Origin: Fragilaria crotonensis
Lineage: Eukaryota > Bacillariophyta > Fragilariophyceae > Fragilariales > Fragilariaceae
Direction: 5' to 3'
DNA length: 64,000 nucleotides
NCBI GenBank assembly: GCA_022925895.1
Contig: JAKSYS010000018.1
Coordinates: 1 to 64,000, forward strand
A program made the translations under genes and the position numbers. Positions 54,016 through 64,000 of the stretch are shown here, piece by piece (within the stretch, counting starts at the first letter, position 1; every line of letters begins with the position of its first letter). The notes below the pieces were generated by a model. That model had not been told where the DNA came from. It searched no databases and saw only the letters and a program-made list of their open reading frames with translations.

Positions 54016-54954
54016 TTAAACATCACTTGCGGACGAAGTGTCTGAACCAGAGGAGCTATCAACCGAGTCTTCCTCTGATTCATCGGATGCTGAAGAGGAG
54101 GACCCATCCAGTGACGAATCCTCATTGGTTGGCAGTTCTGGAAGCCCCGATGCGTCCCGATGCCGCCGCAACGGCTTTAGTGTGAGAGGTCCCATATCAT
54201 GCCCTTCCTTTTCCAACCAATCCTTCAGATCCTCATTCTCGTCGTCAGGCGCGCATTGTCGTTCCAAGATGCCTGTAAGGACCTTGAGCTTGTCCAGAAA
54301 AACTCGAAACATGGGGTGTTTGGAGGACATGGCATGCAGGAGCTCCTCCTGATGCGTCAATTTATTTCTCGAGTGAGTAATGCGTTTGGAAGCGCTGCAA
54401 ATTTCCCAAATAAGTTGTCGTAATCCTCCATCTTGTAGTTCCTTCCGCAACCAGTCGGACTTGTCAATTTCGTTCATCATTTCCTCTGTAATTTTCCAAC
54501 CAGCATCTAGATCCTCATAGTCATCATCCTCATCATGTTTGTCGTTTTCCAGCTTTTTACGATGCAAGAGAGCGTTTTGAATTGGATCGCGAGTCAATTG
54601 ATCGGATGGAAGGTATTTACTCTTCTTCTCAACAACACCCTGTCCGTTGTTGTTCCCATCCTTGACTAATTTACTTTGTTGTTGTTGTGGGACGACGCCA
54701 CATGTCCGTTCCTTGTGTTTGCGACAGCATTCGATACTGCAATACGGTGCACGACATTTGGGACATTTGTATTTGGGTTGTTCCTCGGTGCGGCATTCGA
54801 CACATGTTGGGGTTCGAGGAAGTAATGGTTGCGCTGCGGACGCATCATGGGGCTTTCGTCTTGGTCGTTTTCGTCGCGAGTCAAACGCAGATGATTGTCG
54901 TTTGTTTTTAAAGGCTTGTGATGTTGTTGTTGTTGTTGCTGCTGCTGTTGACAT
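54016..54954 (-). CDS. HIT zinc-finger protein, ZNHIT3-like
   Basis: ATG at 54954, stop TAA at 54016, 312 residues. Residues 51-86 are a HIT-type zinc finger: CVEC, YKCPKC, YCSIECCRKHKERTC. A basic stretch (RRKRPRRK) precedes it. The middle (about 170-250: WLRKELQDGGLRQLIWEICSA, then EELLHAMSSKHPMFRVFLDKL) matches the layout of ZNHIT3/Hit1 C-terminal helices, which bind Rsa1/NUFIP in box C/D snoRNP assembly. The last 60 residues are Ser/Asp/Glu-rich. That role is family knowledge; the match here is by pattern only. Confidence 0.78.
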   Translation of the reverse strand: MSTAAATTTTTSQAFKNKRQSSAFDSRRKRPRRKPHDASAAQPLLPRTPTCVECRTEEQPKYKCPKCRAPYCSIECCRKHKERTCGVVPQQQQSKLVKDGNNNGQGVVEKKSKYLPSDQLTRDPIQNALLHRKKLENDKHDEDDDYEDLDAGWKITEEMMNEIDKSDWLRKELQDGGLRQLIWEICSASKRITHSRNKLTHQEELLHAMSSKHPMFRVFLDKLKVLTGILERQCAPDDENEDLKDWLEKEGHDMGPLTLKPLRRHRDASGLPELPTNEDSSLDGSSSSASDESEEDSVDSSSGSDTSSASDV

Positions 54955-55896
54955 GACAAGGTGTGTATGAGATCGCAGATGGCCGAATGGGTATACGATT
55001 GTATCAAGAGAGCACTGATCTAGTCGTATGTGTCATGTTCATGAGACGAGCGACTTGAACCTCCATCATGGGCTGCATGGGTGGATGGCACTGAACTCAC
55101 AACAGTAGCCAATTCTGTATCATACACGTTCCAGTAGTTTATGCATACACGGCATACGGAGTATTGCTTTTTGCAAAAGAGTTCCGGTAGATGTACCATG
55201 TACCTGTACACTGTACACACCGGTCATACCTGGTACAGTACGTTCTACCTGTAGTAGTCTGTCAGTCTGTAGTCTGTAGTCCCTTGAATATGATATGATA
55301 CAAGATGGAGAAGTCTGTACCATACAACTGTACTTGTATACTTGTACGAATAGTCTGTATCATAGTACGATGTACTCCGTGCAATTTACTCAAGAGAAAT
55401 TGAGTGGTTGTCGATTCTTGCCTGCTTCCGACCTTCTTCACGACTCTCGGAGACTCCGAATACAGGACCATGGCAAGATACTACAGGTACAGTAGTAGTA
55501 TTACAGTTTGCTGACGGTACAAGAATTGGGAGTTCTCAAGTCAGAGCAGCCGTGACCACGTTGGCGATTCACATACGAAGTACGGCAGTCAGACTGACGG
55601 TGGCTATCCAATCAGAGTCGTTTCGTACGTGTCCTCGCGATGGCGTATGACAGATGTCTTCCGAATTCATCATTCCAACGGATGACTCTGTGTATGTTAT
55701 ATGGCTGAGTTAGCGCAGGCATTCTTCCAGCACGGTGGCGCACCGCGATTGCATAGTTGGACTTCACGACCTTTCATCATCGTCAAAGTGCCTGAGTCAC
55801 GTTCGTTCCCAGTTTTTCTGTCGTGCTCGACTCCGTCTCATTAAAAAATACCATCGACGTCCGTCAATCTCAATCTCAACACAAACTTTTCAAAAT
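54955..55896. promoter_or_regulatory. Divergent intergenic region
   Basis: Separates the ZNHIT3-like gene (minus) from the thioredoxin gene (plus), so both promoters should lie here. It is rich in GTAC-containing palindromes (55190-55510). No clear TATA or known motif. Confidence 0.5.
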
Positions 55897-56610
55897 ATGA
55901 AGTCTCCATGTCTGTTGCTCGCTTGTGCTGCCTTGATGGGATCATCAGATGCCTTCATGGTATCACCCAATCCAACCAAATCCCAATTAGCTCTATCCTA
56001 TTCGTCAGGGACGACACTACCATTGCCCGATCCCATGTTTGGTGCGTCACGCGTGATGGGTGGTAGTCGTGGTGGCAGCAGCAAGACTGTCCCATCAACT
56101 ACGGCACCGGGTCGTCCTGCGCATATTCAAGAAGTCATGACGATGGACGAATACAACAAGGTCGTTGCTGCGGAGAAAGACCAAGTGGTTGTTGTTCGAT
56201 TTTACGCTCCTTGGTGCAGGGTAAGTTTATATCTTGCTATCACTCCGTTTGCATCATGATACATATCGATACTCACCAATTCACAAAACTATAGGCATGC
56301 AAAGCCATGGCACCATCGTACTACAAATTCTCCAAGGATCTCGAACAAAAGAATGTTAAATTCGTCGACTGTCCGTATACACCACTCAATGCCGATTTGC
56401 ACGCTAGTCTTGGTGTCGAAAGCATTCCCCTTTGTGCACGTGTACCATCCCGAGGCGGGGTTGGTGGAACAGCGAAAAGTTTCGCGAAAGTATTATTCCA
56501 GTTTTGAAAAAGTGGTCAAGACATACCTTGAGGATTCGTGTGATGTGACAGACTGTGACGACTTTTCAAGTCCATGGGAAGTCAAGGAACTGGCCACACA
56601 AAGTGCGTAG
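55897..56610 (+). CDS. Plastid-type thioredoxin-domain protein, one intron, frameshifted
   Basis: Exon 1 is 55897-56220 and the intron 56221-56294; exon 2 starts at 56295 with the frame kept (WCR then ACK). The N-terminus MKSPCLLLACAALMGSSDAF is a signal peptide with a Phe after the cleavage region, the diatom plastid-targeting pattern. The thioredoxin fold covers VVVVRFYAPWCRACKAMAP, with redox pair CRAC instead of CGPC, up to GVESIP with the cis-Pro. Right after it a C4 run (56427-56430) has one base too many; the next frame continues FVHVYHPEAG and EDSCDVTDCDDF to stop 56608-56610. As written the protein ends at 56507. I regard the shift as either a recent mutation or a consensus error. 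Confidence 0.8.
56221..56294 (+). other. Intron, 74 nt, in thioredoxin gene
   Basis: Begins GTAAGT and ends CTATAG, splitting the active-site WCR|ACK between exons in phase 0. Confidence 0.9.
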
Positions 56611-57084
56611 AGGGGATGTACTGTATTTATATTCTCGGAGGAGAACACGACGGATGGTTTACAGAACCAACACAAATATAGAGAGAGGGACGAGAGCTTG
56701 GCAGGTGAAAACACATTTTGCGCCAATTTTCCCATGACCATGCCATCGAAGCAAGCAGCAGTCACATCATGGCAACGAAAAGAACGGAATCAACAACGTC
56801 CGAACACAGCTGGATTTTCATATCCACGGAGCCCAAGCACATTCCGTATGCCAATCGAAACTCATGTACAGCTACTACGGAAGATGGTAGATACCCACTA
56901 ATAATAGAGATGTCATAGAATTCAAAACGTTGTGATGTTAAGCTTAAACGTCTCCCATTCTGTAAACGGACTGGTTTCACTGCCATGTCATACTCGCCTA
57001 CTTCTAGAATACTACTTGTCCAGCTTGATGAACGGCATGTGTTGCAAGGATCATCACAATCCATTTGCACACAACGTTCCGAAT
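56611..57084. other. Convergent intergenic
   Basis: Lies between the thioredoxin and RRM genes, which converge. No gene is supported; the short frames here have no motif. Confidence 0.5.
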
Positions 57085-58717
57085 TCATGCCAAGGACGCA
57101 AAGAAGTCATCCAAATCATCTTCTCCGTCATTTCCATCAACGACGACATTCCCTACTGGTTGGGAAGGAGCTGTCATATTTTCCTGTAGAACGCCATTGG
57201 ATTCCTCCGATCGAATCTTCTCATCTACCAACACAGACTTTTCAGATCCATCTTGACTCGGTTGGGACACGTCCACCATTTTGGCAGGTTCCACATGCAA
57301 AATACTCCCACAAGGCAATTCACATCCATGGAGCTAACACATGTGCATATACACGTTTGACATTGATTTTGTTTGTTTTGTTGTGAGACAATGAAAAAAC
57401 GAAGGATCTGTATCACAACGCCGACAAGGTAACTCCATACTTAGGCGTACGAACCTCGTTGCACAGAAAATATATTCATGCCCCAAAAAGTGTGGTACAT
57501 GCACCACCAATGTGGACATTGTGTCACTGGCGATTGTCGGATTGGAAATAGCGACCTATAGGCAGCACATCATCATCATGATTATGATGGACACACGTGT
57601 GGGTTGAGGCAAAAACTCACCTGTTGACAAACTGATTGCAAGAAATCTGTTGTAATCTGTTTCTCCTTGTTCGTTTCATACGTTACCAATCCATCACCCT
57701 TGAGCAATCCAGTTGTCTTGTTGGTATAAAAAATGAACTCTCTTGATCGTTCCATAACTTTGAAAAAGATTCCGAATCACATCCATGGAGGTTGTGGACG
57801 AAAGATTCGATAGGTACAGGGACGATGAACAATCCTGCTCTTGTTGTTGTCGCTGCTGTTGCTGATTGACCTTGCGTTTCCGATTCCGTTGTTCCAACGT
57901 TCCAATTCCAGCTTGACTTGATGACAAATGTCCATTGCGATTCTGTTTTTGTTGTTGTTGTTGTTCCAACACTTTTGTTTGTAGAACTCGTCGTTGGACT
58001 TGGTCTTGTTCCAATTGTTTAGCAGCATCAATGAGTCGCAGTTGATGTTGCAATCGTTGTTCCTCTCGTTTGGCCAAGTATTCCCAATTCTGTAACAATG
58101 CCTTTTCCAATCGTACTCGTTCTTGCTCCAAACAAATATCACGACGACGCTTGCAATCATGATCTTCGATTGTACTACTACTACTACAAATACCACCAAA
58201 CATGGCGGATGGTGTTGTATCCGCGGACGATGTGGGTGGTGCTGTGGCGGATACCAAACTTTTGAATAATGACTTGCGCACGAATCATGGCTTCTTGTGC
58301 TGCCAGTCTTGTCGCCAAAGTCGCCTCGTCATCGTCATCATCAACAACACAATTGTCACCGTTGGCAGCGTTCGTGTCAATGATTGCATGATGATTGTTG
58401 CAGTTTGTAGTAGCAGCAGCAGCATCAGCATGAAAGGTAGATTCGACTTGATATGGTGATCGAGTGTCGTCATTGTTGTTTTTGTCATTGTCATGACCAT
58501 GACCAGTAGTCAGGTGATACGGTTGAATTCCTTGCATGACATCTTGAACCATGTGGTGACGGATATGATGCAGCTGCTGCTGTTGGTTTTGAGAAGGTGA
58601 AGCAAAGCCCAAACCCATGGGAACCATGTCATTCTCGTTGTCCATCATGTCCATGACAACATTATCACCATCGTGGTTGCTGGATGATGCAACCAATGCC
58701 CATGGCGGTGTCGTCAT
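57085..58717 (-). CDS. RRM RNA-binding protein, one intron, with likely indels
   Basis: ATG at 58717 opens an Asn/His/Asp-rich N-terminus (MTTPPWALVASSSNHDGD). Near 58275 the frame must drop one base (MIRA to KSLFKSL). A coiled-coil segment follows (CLEQERVRLEKALLQNW, then Gln-rich runs). The RRM has RNP2 LYLSNL and, after removing one base from the A6 run at 57728-57733 (T6 in the coding strand), TTGLLKGDGLVTYE as RNP1. The intron 57620-57334 (GTGAGT...GTTAG) joins VCQQ to LHGCELPCGSILHVEPA, completing the RRM. The C-terminus is acidic (EDDLDDFFASLA). The RNP1 form is like that of Tat-SF1/CUS2-type splicing factors; that assignment is tentative. Confidence 0.72.
57334..57620 (-). other. Intron, 287 nt, in RRM gene
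   Basis: On the minus strand it starts GTGAGTTTTT after CAACAG and ends ATGTGTTAG before CTCCATGGATG. Splicing restores an unbroken RRM beta4 strand. Confidence 0.7.
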
Positions 58718-59136
58718 GATGAGGGATGTTGGATGTTGGATGTTGGATGTTGGATGTTGGATGATGGAGATGCTGTCCAAGTACAAGTACTGTATCCCAG
58801 GATCTCTGATACCAGGTACCGTATCTTCCGTTTCGAGTTTCGATAGATTTCAGTCGAAGTACACGGCGTGATCAAGGCTGTGTACTTCGACTGGTTATTT
58901 TCGCCCAATAATAAGACTTACCCTCTAACGCACTTTCCTCTCCGGCAAGCTCGTTTCAAGTTCCTTTCCAAGGAAGTTACGCTCCGCGTCAAGGCAGGTC
59001 TCCTCCGGCGATCCTGCGACAGCCCCACGTCTTCCCAAGACTAGGCTGATTCATTGCTCTCTGCCAACTCGAGTACGCAGCCAGCAATCTGTTGAGTGAT
59101 TGAAGATCTGCTTTCCAAGCCAAGACTCCAATCATC
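58718..59136. other. RRM gene leader and copia 5' region
   Basis: 58728-58757 is a 7-bp TTGGATG tandem repeat upstream of the RRM start. 58851-58893 is a perfect inverted repeat. The left LTR of the copia element may be here, but I cannot see a matching partner in the window. Confidence 0.45.
58851..58893. repeat. Perfect 14-bp inverted repeat, 15-nt spacer
   Basis: CAGTCGAAGTACAC at 58851-58864 and GTGTACTTCGACTG at 58880-58893. It could form a strong hairpin. Confidence 0.95.
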
Positions 59137-60950
59137 ATGTCGGTTCCACCATCTGAAGGCTCTACGTCCCCGACGAATCTTCCAGACGAACCTGTTGTTG
59201 GAATCCTTGGGACTGCTGTGGAAGGCCGCGGCAATCCAGAAGGATTCGAGATCACCGATCCTGTCGACGTTCGCCTCACCGAGGCAATCGCTCAAGCCAG
59301 GACTCTTGCTACCGATGAAGAGTCTGTCTTGGAGTTCCCAACTCCAATGACTGCCCCAGTGGAGCTCCCAGCTCCTTCAAGCTCCAAGCCTCTTGTTCCC
59401 CTCATTGGGGGAATCACTTTGGTGACCAAGGATGAATGGTCTGCTTGGACAGGTGGAAAGCCCAACTACACCTGGACAGGTTTGGATGGCTCCATTGCTC
59501 TCCTAGAGCACACCTCTCCCAACCAGCTCCGCCCTGTCTATGTTTCTGCAGCCCAGAAGGGCTACAACTTCAGGAGAACTGGGCACAAGATCTCCTTCAA
59601 GCCAAGTGATGATTTGATCAGCTTCCAGAATGTTGTCTGGGATCATCTCAAGGACACGGGATGGACTCCATTGCTTACCTCAGGGACCCAACTGACGACG
59701 CCAAGATGACTAACGTTATCAAGGCTCACGCCAGGTACACGGTCCAGTCAGCAAAGTTGTTGGCGGAAGCTCAAGTTCAACGCTACGACAAGTATGACAG
59801 GACCAACGACATGGCAGCTAGGACCTATTTGCTTGCTTCACTCTCCACTGAGCTCAGCAACAAGGTAACTGAGAGGTTGGATGATTCTGACTCCTTCCCA
59901 GTTGTGGCTCCAGTTCCTCAAGTCAATCCAGTCCACCTCCATTGAGAGGTTTGAAGATCTCAAGGCCATCATCAAGGCCAGGCTCCCAAGTCAGTACTCT
60001 GGAGAGAACCTTGAACAATTGGCAGCTCACTTTCGCAAGGATGCAAATGAGTTGACGACTGCTGGCCAGTATGACCACAACCTCACTCTGGCCATGCTCA
60101 AGATCTTTCTTTTGGCTGGTGGTTCTGGCAACGAGGACTTCCGCTTTCCTTTGCGATCTGTCAAGCAGAAGTTGGAGCAAGCCTTGTTGGACATTGGATT
60201 CAAGGACAAGGAAGCTGCCAACCTTCACATGCAAGTCAACAAGCTGACCTACAAGGACATCTGCGCTCACGCAGAGGATGCCTACAGGACGCTCTTTGAC
60301 AGGAAGGAGGCCGCCTGCACGTCACACTCGCGACTCAAGGCTCCACCAGCTGCATTCGGAAACATGGCAATCACCAGAGCTGAGGTACTCAACCTCATCC
60401 AGTCCAAGGCCTCCAACAATGGCGCTGGACTTGCCAAGAAAGAGTCTGTCACAAGTGCAACAAGCCTGGACACCAGAGACAGGACAGGAACCCAATGGGC
60501 TCAGAGGGTGGGCTGGCAAATCATAGCAAAATGACAGTAGATGTTTGCTACAGTAGTAGAACCATGTCCAGGACTGGCTACTGGGTGGTCTTGGTAGATC
60601 GTAGGGTTCTGGGTGGGTTTGGGCTGGTACTCGTGAGCACGGGTACCCATGGGTTTGATGTTTCAGAAATCCGTCTGCTGACACTGGTCGCGAATGCCCA
60701 GAGAACAACAAGGGCAAGGGCAGGAATGGGAATGGCAATGAAAGACCAAAGGATGTCAAGTCCTGGAAGTCTACTCCTCCTCCATCTGGAGCACCTCAAG
60801 TCAAGCAAGCCAACGGAAAGGCTTTCAACTGGTGCGCAAGCTGCAAGCGTTGGACCACCACCCACGCAACGGCAACGCATACTGGCGTCAAGAAGAGCTC
60901 TGAGGGCCCTCAAGGTGTTGGTTCTGCAATCAACAATGTCTCCCTTGCCT
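59137..60950 (+). pseudogene. Copia Gag, frameshifted
   Basis: MSVPPSEGSTSP starts the product. Frame 1 reaches 59709; frame 0 gives DAKMTNVIKAHARYTVQSAK; frame 1 again gives IERFEDLKAIIKARLPSQYSG, EQLAAHFRKDANELTTAGQY and LTYKDICAHAEDAYRTLFDRKE. Later (about 60800-60880) a zinc-knuckle-like WCASCKRWTTTHATATH appears. An intact protein would form the virus-like particle. Confidence 0.75.
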
Positions 60951-61104
60951 TCGATCCATCGGTGTGGACCACGGAAATTGAGGTCGTCCCAAGTGTGACT
61001 GACGCGCTCTTTATCCTGCGCACCATGGTGACCCGGATCCTCCCCGTACTCGTTCTACTGCTCACCTACGTGATGGCAATATTTTCAGTCCCGTTTGCAA
61101 AACT

Positions 61105-62202
61105 ATGTGGACCTCCACGCTGGAAATTATTCAACTCGCCATGGCGCATTTTAACGCCGTCGATTGGAGCCAAGTCATGGCAATCCTTCGAGCGCATGTC
61201 ATGGTCGTTCGCCCGCACGTCTCGCAATTTTTGGAGGCTCACCAGGAGGCGCTCATTGCTCCATTGCTTTGGGCACTACTGGCTACGGTCGTACTGTTCT
61301 GGCTTCCTAAGCCCAGCTCAACATCGCCTGAGCCTGATCCTAAGGAGCTACCTTCTCGCCGCCATCGTCGTGCTCTCAAGCAACACAATCGCAAGGTCAC
61401 ACGACGCGCGAATGTTCCCCAAGCCGGAAGTATTCGCTCCCATGGACTGCATCGCAGGTACCCCATTAACTTGCGATCCATGGGACGCTACATTCGGAGG
61501 AATGCACCAACGTTGGTTGAACAACAGCAGCAAGTGCAGTTGAACGACCTTCACTCCAAGGTTGCGACTCTCCTTCAGCGTGTCGATTCGCTCAAGCGCT
61601 CCATTCCGCGATCAACTCACTGGACCTGCCGCCACTGCAACGATACAATCGTCCATGGGCCAACTGAACCCTGCCCCAAGGTCCGTAACACATCCCGCTC
61701 GCCATCGGATTTGTCGACGCAAGAGGAAGGGCCAAGGATCAACCACTGCGATATCAACGACGCCTACCTCGACGCTCCGCTTCGCCAGCAGCGACGCCGC
61801 GCTCGCAGGCTTCCCAAGTCCAACGGCGTCTATCGCCCCGTCTCTCCCATTGGCTTCCAAGGCCTAGGGAACCATCAGTGGACCTCCAAGCAACTTCAAG
61901 CTGCTCGCAAGATGGCAATGCAAGTGAACATGGCTAAGTTTCCAAACGGCAACTACTCCACAATCCTTCGCATGGCTCTCCAGTCAACCGACCGCTTCCG
62001 CGAATCCTTCCCAAGGCTTCAACGTTTCCTGTCATTTGGGACTCTGGTGCAAGCATCTCGATCACTCCTGACCGCAAGGACTTTGTTGGACCCATCAACA
62101 CCCCTGGCCCTATCACTCAACTGCAGGGCATTGCAAAGGGACTCAGGATTGAAGGTCAAGGTCATGTTCTGTGGGCAATGCAAGATACTCTGGGCAACCT
62201 AA
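61105..62202 (+). pseudogene. Copia linker and aspartic protease region
   Basis: Residues about 45-75 of the open frame are hydrophobic (ALIAPLLWALLATVVLFWL). A Cys-His stretch THWTCRHCNDTIVHG follows. From about 62036 a second frame reads the protease active site DSGAS and continues RKDFVGPINTPGP and LRMLKVPAYLV. The active Asp is present but the frame leading to it is broken. Confidence 0.65.
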
Positions 62203-63340
62203 GGATGCTCAAGGTCCCAGCATACTTGGTGTCTTGCATCAAGGTCAGGCTCCTATCCACCACAAGCTTGCTCCAAGCTTATCCTGGAGAGACCATCACC
62301 ATTGAAGCTCATCAACTGACCTTGAGTGGCACCTCTGATGAAGCCAGAGGGCAACTCATTGCAAGAGTCAACCCTGACAACAACTTGCCTACCTCTGATG
62401 CACACCGCAGCTCAGATACTCCCAAGGCAGTTGCAGCTCTCAACATTACTCTCAACACTGTTCATGAGAGCAACCTCAACTTGACTGAAGCTGAGAAGGA
62501 GTTGTTAAGGTGGCACCACCGCCTTGGACACCTTTCTTCGCAAGATCCAATTCATCATGCGAACTGGAGTCCTGAGTCGGAGTGAGTCGCATCGATCACT
62601 CCACACTGCTGCTTGCCGAATTGTCAACCCTCCCAAGTGTGCTGCATGCCAATATGGGAAGCAACATCAGCGACCAGCTCCTGCCAAGATCACAACTGTT
62701 ATCAAGGATCGAGCTGGAGTTCTCAAGGCAGACAACTTGCTCCCTGGACAACAAGTCTCCATTGATCACTTCATTTGTGGAACAAAGGGAAGGCTCTTCT
62801 CTTCAGCTGGAAGGAGCTTGAACTCAGACATGTTTGCTGGTGGCTGCCTCTTCATTGATCATGCTTCCAACTTTGTGCATGTCGAGTTTCAGAAGCATCT
62901 GAACACTCATGAGACCTGAAGGCCAAGCAGAACTTTGAGTTGATGGCAAGGGACAGTGGAGTCATTCCACAATCCTATCTCTCTGACAATGGTGGAGCTT
63001 CACCTCAGCTAAGTTCACTGAGCACCTTGGAACTCTGAAGCAAGTTGTCAAGTTTGCTGGAGTTGGAGCTCACCATCACAACGGCCATGCTGAGAGGGCA
63101 ATCCAAACGATCATGTCAATCGCTCGGACGATGATGCTCCATTCAGCGGTACATTGGCCTGATGTGGCTGATGCAACACTTTGGCCAATGGCAGTCTCCC
63201 ATGCTATCTTTCTCCACAACCATGTTCCTGATTTGGCAACAGGTCTCTGTCCAAGTGATGTCTTCACTAAGTCCAGATGGGAGCAAAGGAAGTATCATGA
63301 TCTGCATGTGTGGGGATGTCCTGTGTATGCTCTTTGAGAA
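62203..63340 (+). pseudogene. Copia GAG-pre-integrase and integrase core
   Basis: The zinc-binding pre-integrase region reads LLRWHHRLGHLSSQ (about 62505-62545) and, after a shift, CAACQYGKQHQRP. The integrase core has SIDHF (first Asp), a GGCLFIDHASNFVHVEF strand, LSDNGG (second Asp, about 62980) and GVGAHHHNGHAERAIQTIM with the catalytic Glu. The frame shifts at 62580 and again between 62920 and 63070. DD-E residues are present, but the product cannot be made as one chain. Confidence 0.8.
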
Positions 63341-64000
63341 AACCATTGCAGATGGAAAGAAGCTGCCTCGCTGGAAGCCTCGGTCCATCCGCTGCGTCAA
63401 CATGGGGCTCTCCAAGAAGCATGCAAGCACAGTCCCCTTGGTTTTGAATCCAGAGACAGGGTACATCACTCCCCAATATCACATTGTGTTTGACGATTGG
63501 TTTGCAACGGTGGCTACTAATGTGGATGCCCTCCCGGATTTTAATACAACGCGTTGGGCCCGTTTGTTTGGCGACTCAAGATATCAGTTCCCATTCGATG
63601 ACGACGACGACAATGATGCTACAGAGGAAGCGCGAATGGACTCCCAAGCTACAGAAGCCATCAATGAGAACCAAACAAGAGTTGCTACCTCCATGGATGA
63701 AGCTGTTGCAATTGAACAACTCCCAGTTCCTCCCTTGGCTGAGGCTCCACCCAGGACACCAACTGTCCAACAGCCATTGCCAAGTTCTCCATTGCTCACT
63801 CCAAGGCCTCCAACTCCCATGATGTCTCAAACGAGGAGCAGTCTATCGATCCTCGGTCTCTCCAGTCTCCTCCAACGCCAGACATCAGAACTTCACCTCT
63901 GCAACGCCGTCACACTCCAGCTCACAAGCCAAGGAAGCGACGCCACGCAAGGTCCCAGCTACCCCGATCTCCCAGTTCATCAGCCAATCTTCTCCCCAGT
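63341..64000 (+). pseudogene. Copia integrase C-terminal/linker, partial
   Basis: Readings in mixed frames give KKLPRWKPRSIRCVNMGLSK and GYITPQYHIVFDDWF, which correspond to the region after the integrase core in copia elements, then a Pro-rich linker. It is cut by the window end before RT. Confidence 0.65.

Larger units (their letters stand above)
59137..64000 (+). mobile_element. Ty1/copia (CoDi-like) retrotransposon, degenerate, cut by window end
   Basis: Gag begins at ATG 59137, followed in order by a Cys-His motif, an aspartic protease, a GAG-pre-integrase and an integrase core. That protease-integrase order before RT defines Ty1/copia. The RT and 3' LTR lie beyond the window. Frame changes near 59660, 59890, 60300, 60540, 62030 and 62580 and at 62920-63000 show decay. 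The composition of the Gag (FNWCASCKRWTTTHATATH) is like that of diatom copia elements. Confidence 0.85.

Noticed and set aside
58800-58825. TGGTATCAGAG on the minus strand, like a copia primer-binding site for initiator tRNA-Met
   Set aside because: It is on the opposite strand to the copia element and overlaps a common GGTACC-rich motif; no LTR end adjoins it.

Overview
The window looks like a nuclear scaffold of a diatom, probably a raphid pennate. Supporting signs are a DUF6824-type protein (a family I know mainly from diatoms), a Ty1/copia element of the diatom CoDi kind, spliceosomal introns of 74-287 nt, a plastid-type thioredoxin presequence, and intergenic DNA packed with GTAC palindromes. 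Host genes are sparse. Most of the sequence is transposable elements and recent duplications.

Layout. 1-2241: decayed reverse transcriptase element (RNase H and zinc-knuckle part). 3183-8305: frameshifted Helitron (Rep and PIF1 helicase) with an eight-fold 33-residue repeat. 8792-11102: DUF6824 gene interrupted near its 3' end by a 1375-bp nonautonomous hAT element (9681-11055). 11160-15831: two copies, one broken, of an unfamiliar gene with a possible 2OG-Fe(II) dioxygenase-like domain. The better copy is preceded by three hairpins that share one identical 12-nt loop. 16740-18119: nucleotide-diphospho-sugar transferase. 18912-20621: FAD-dependent monooxygenase.

20622-51692 is a segmental triplication. 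A secreted-type CAP/ricin-B-lectin gene followed by a GH3 beta-glucosidase-like gene occurs three times (CAP at 21940, 31494, 47318; GH3 at 23342, 42716, 48773). Fragments of the FAD monooxygenase lie between the copies. Only the third GH3 is nearly intact, and it gains a C-terminal transmembrane tail through a 76-nt intron. Copy 2 is split by a 9.9-kb tyrosine-recombinase retrotransposon (32642-42536, coding on the minus strand) with textbook split direct repeats. Comparing the paralogous copies also exposes a 4.4-kb insertion with terminal inverted repeats (26466-30882), a BED-finger transposase fragment (about 44755-45479), and a further insertion (about 45550-46855).

51693-58717 is ordinary host sequence: a conserved hypothetical (minus), a HIT zinc-finger ZNHIT3-like protein (minus), a plastid-type thioredoxin (plus, one intron) and an RRM protein (minus, one intron). 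59137-64000 is a degenerate Ty1/copia element cut by the window end before its reverse transcriptase.

Several otherwise good genes carry single-base indels in or beside short homopolymers, so some apparent pseudogenes may be consensus errors. All calls rest on reading the sequence; no database search was made.
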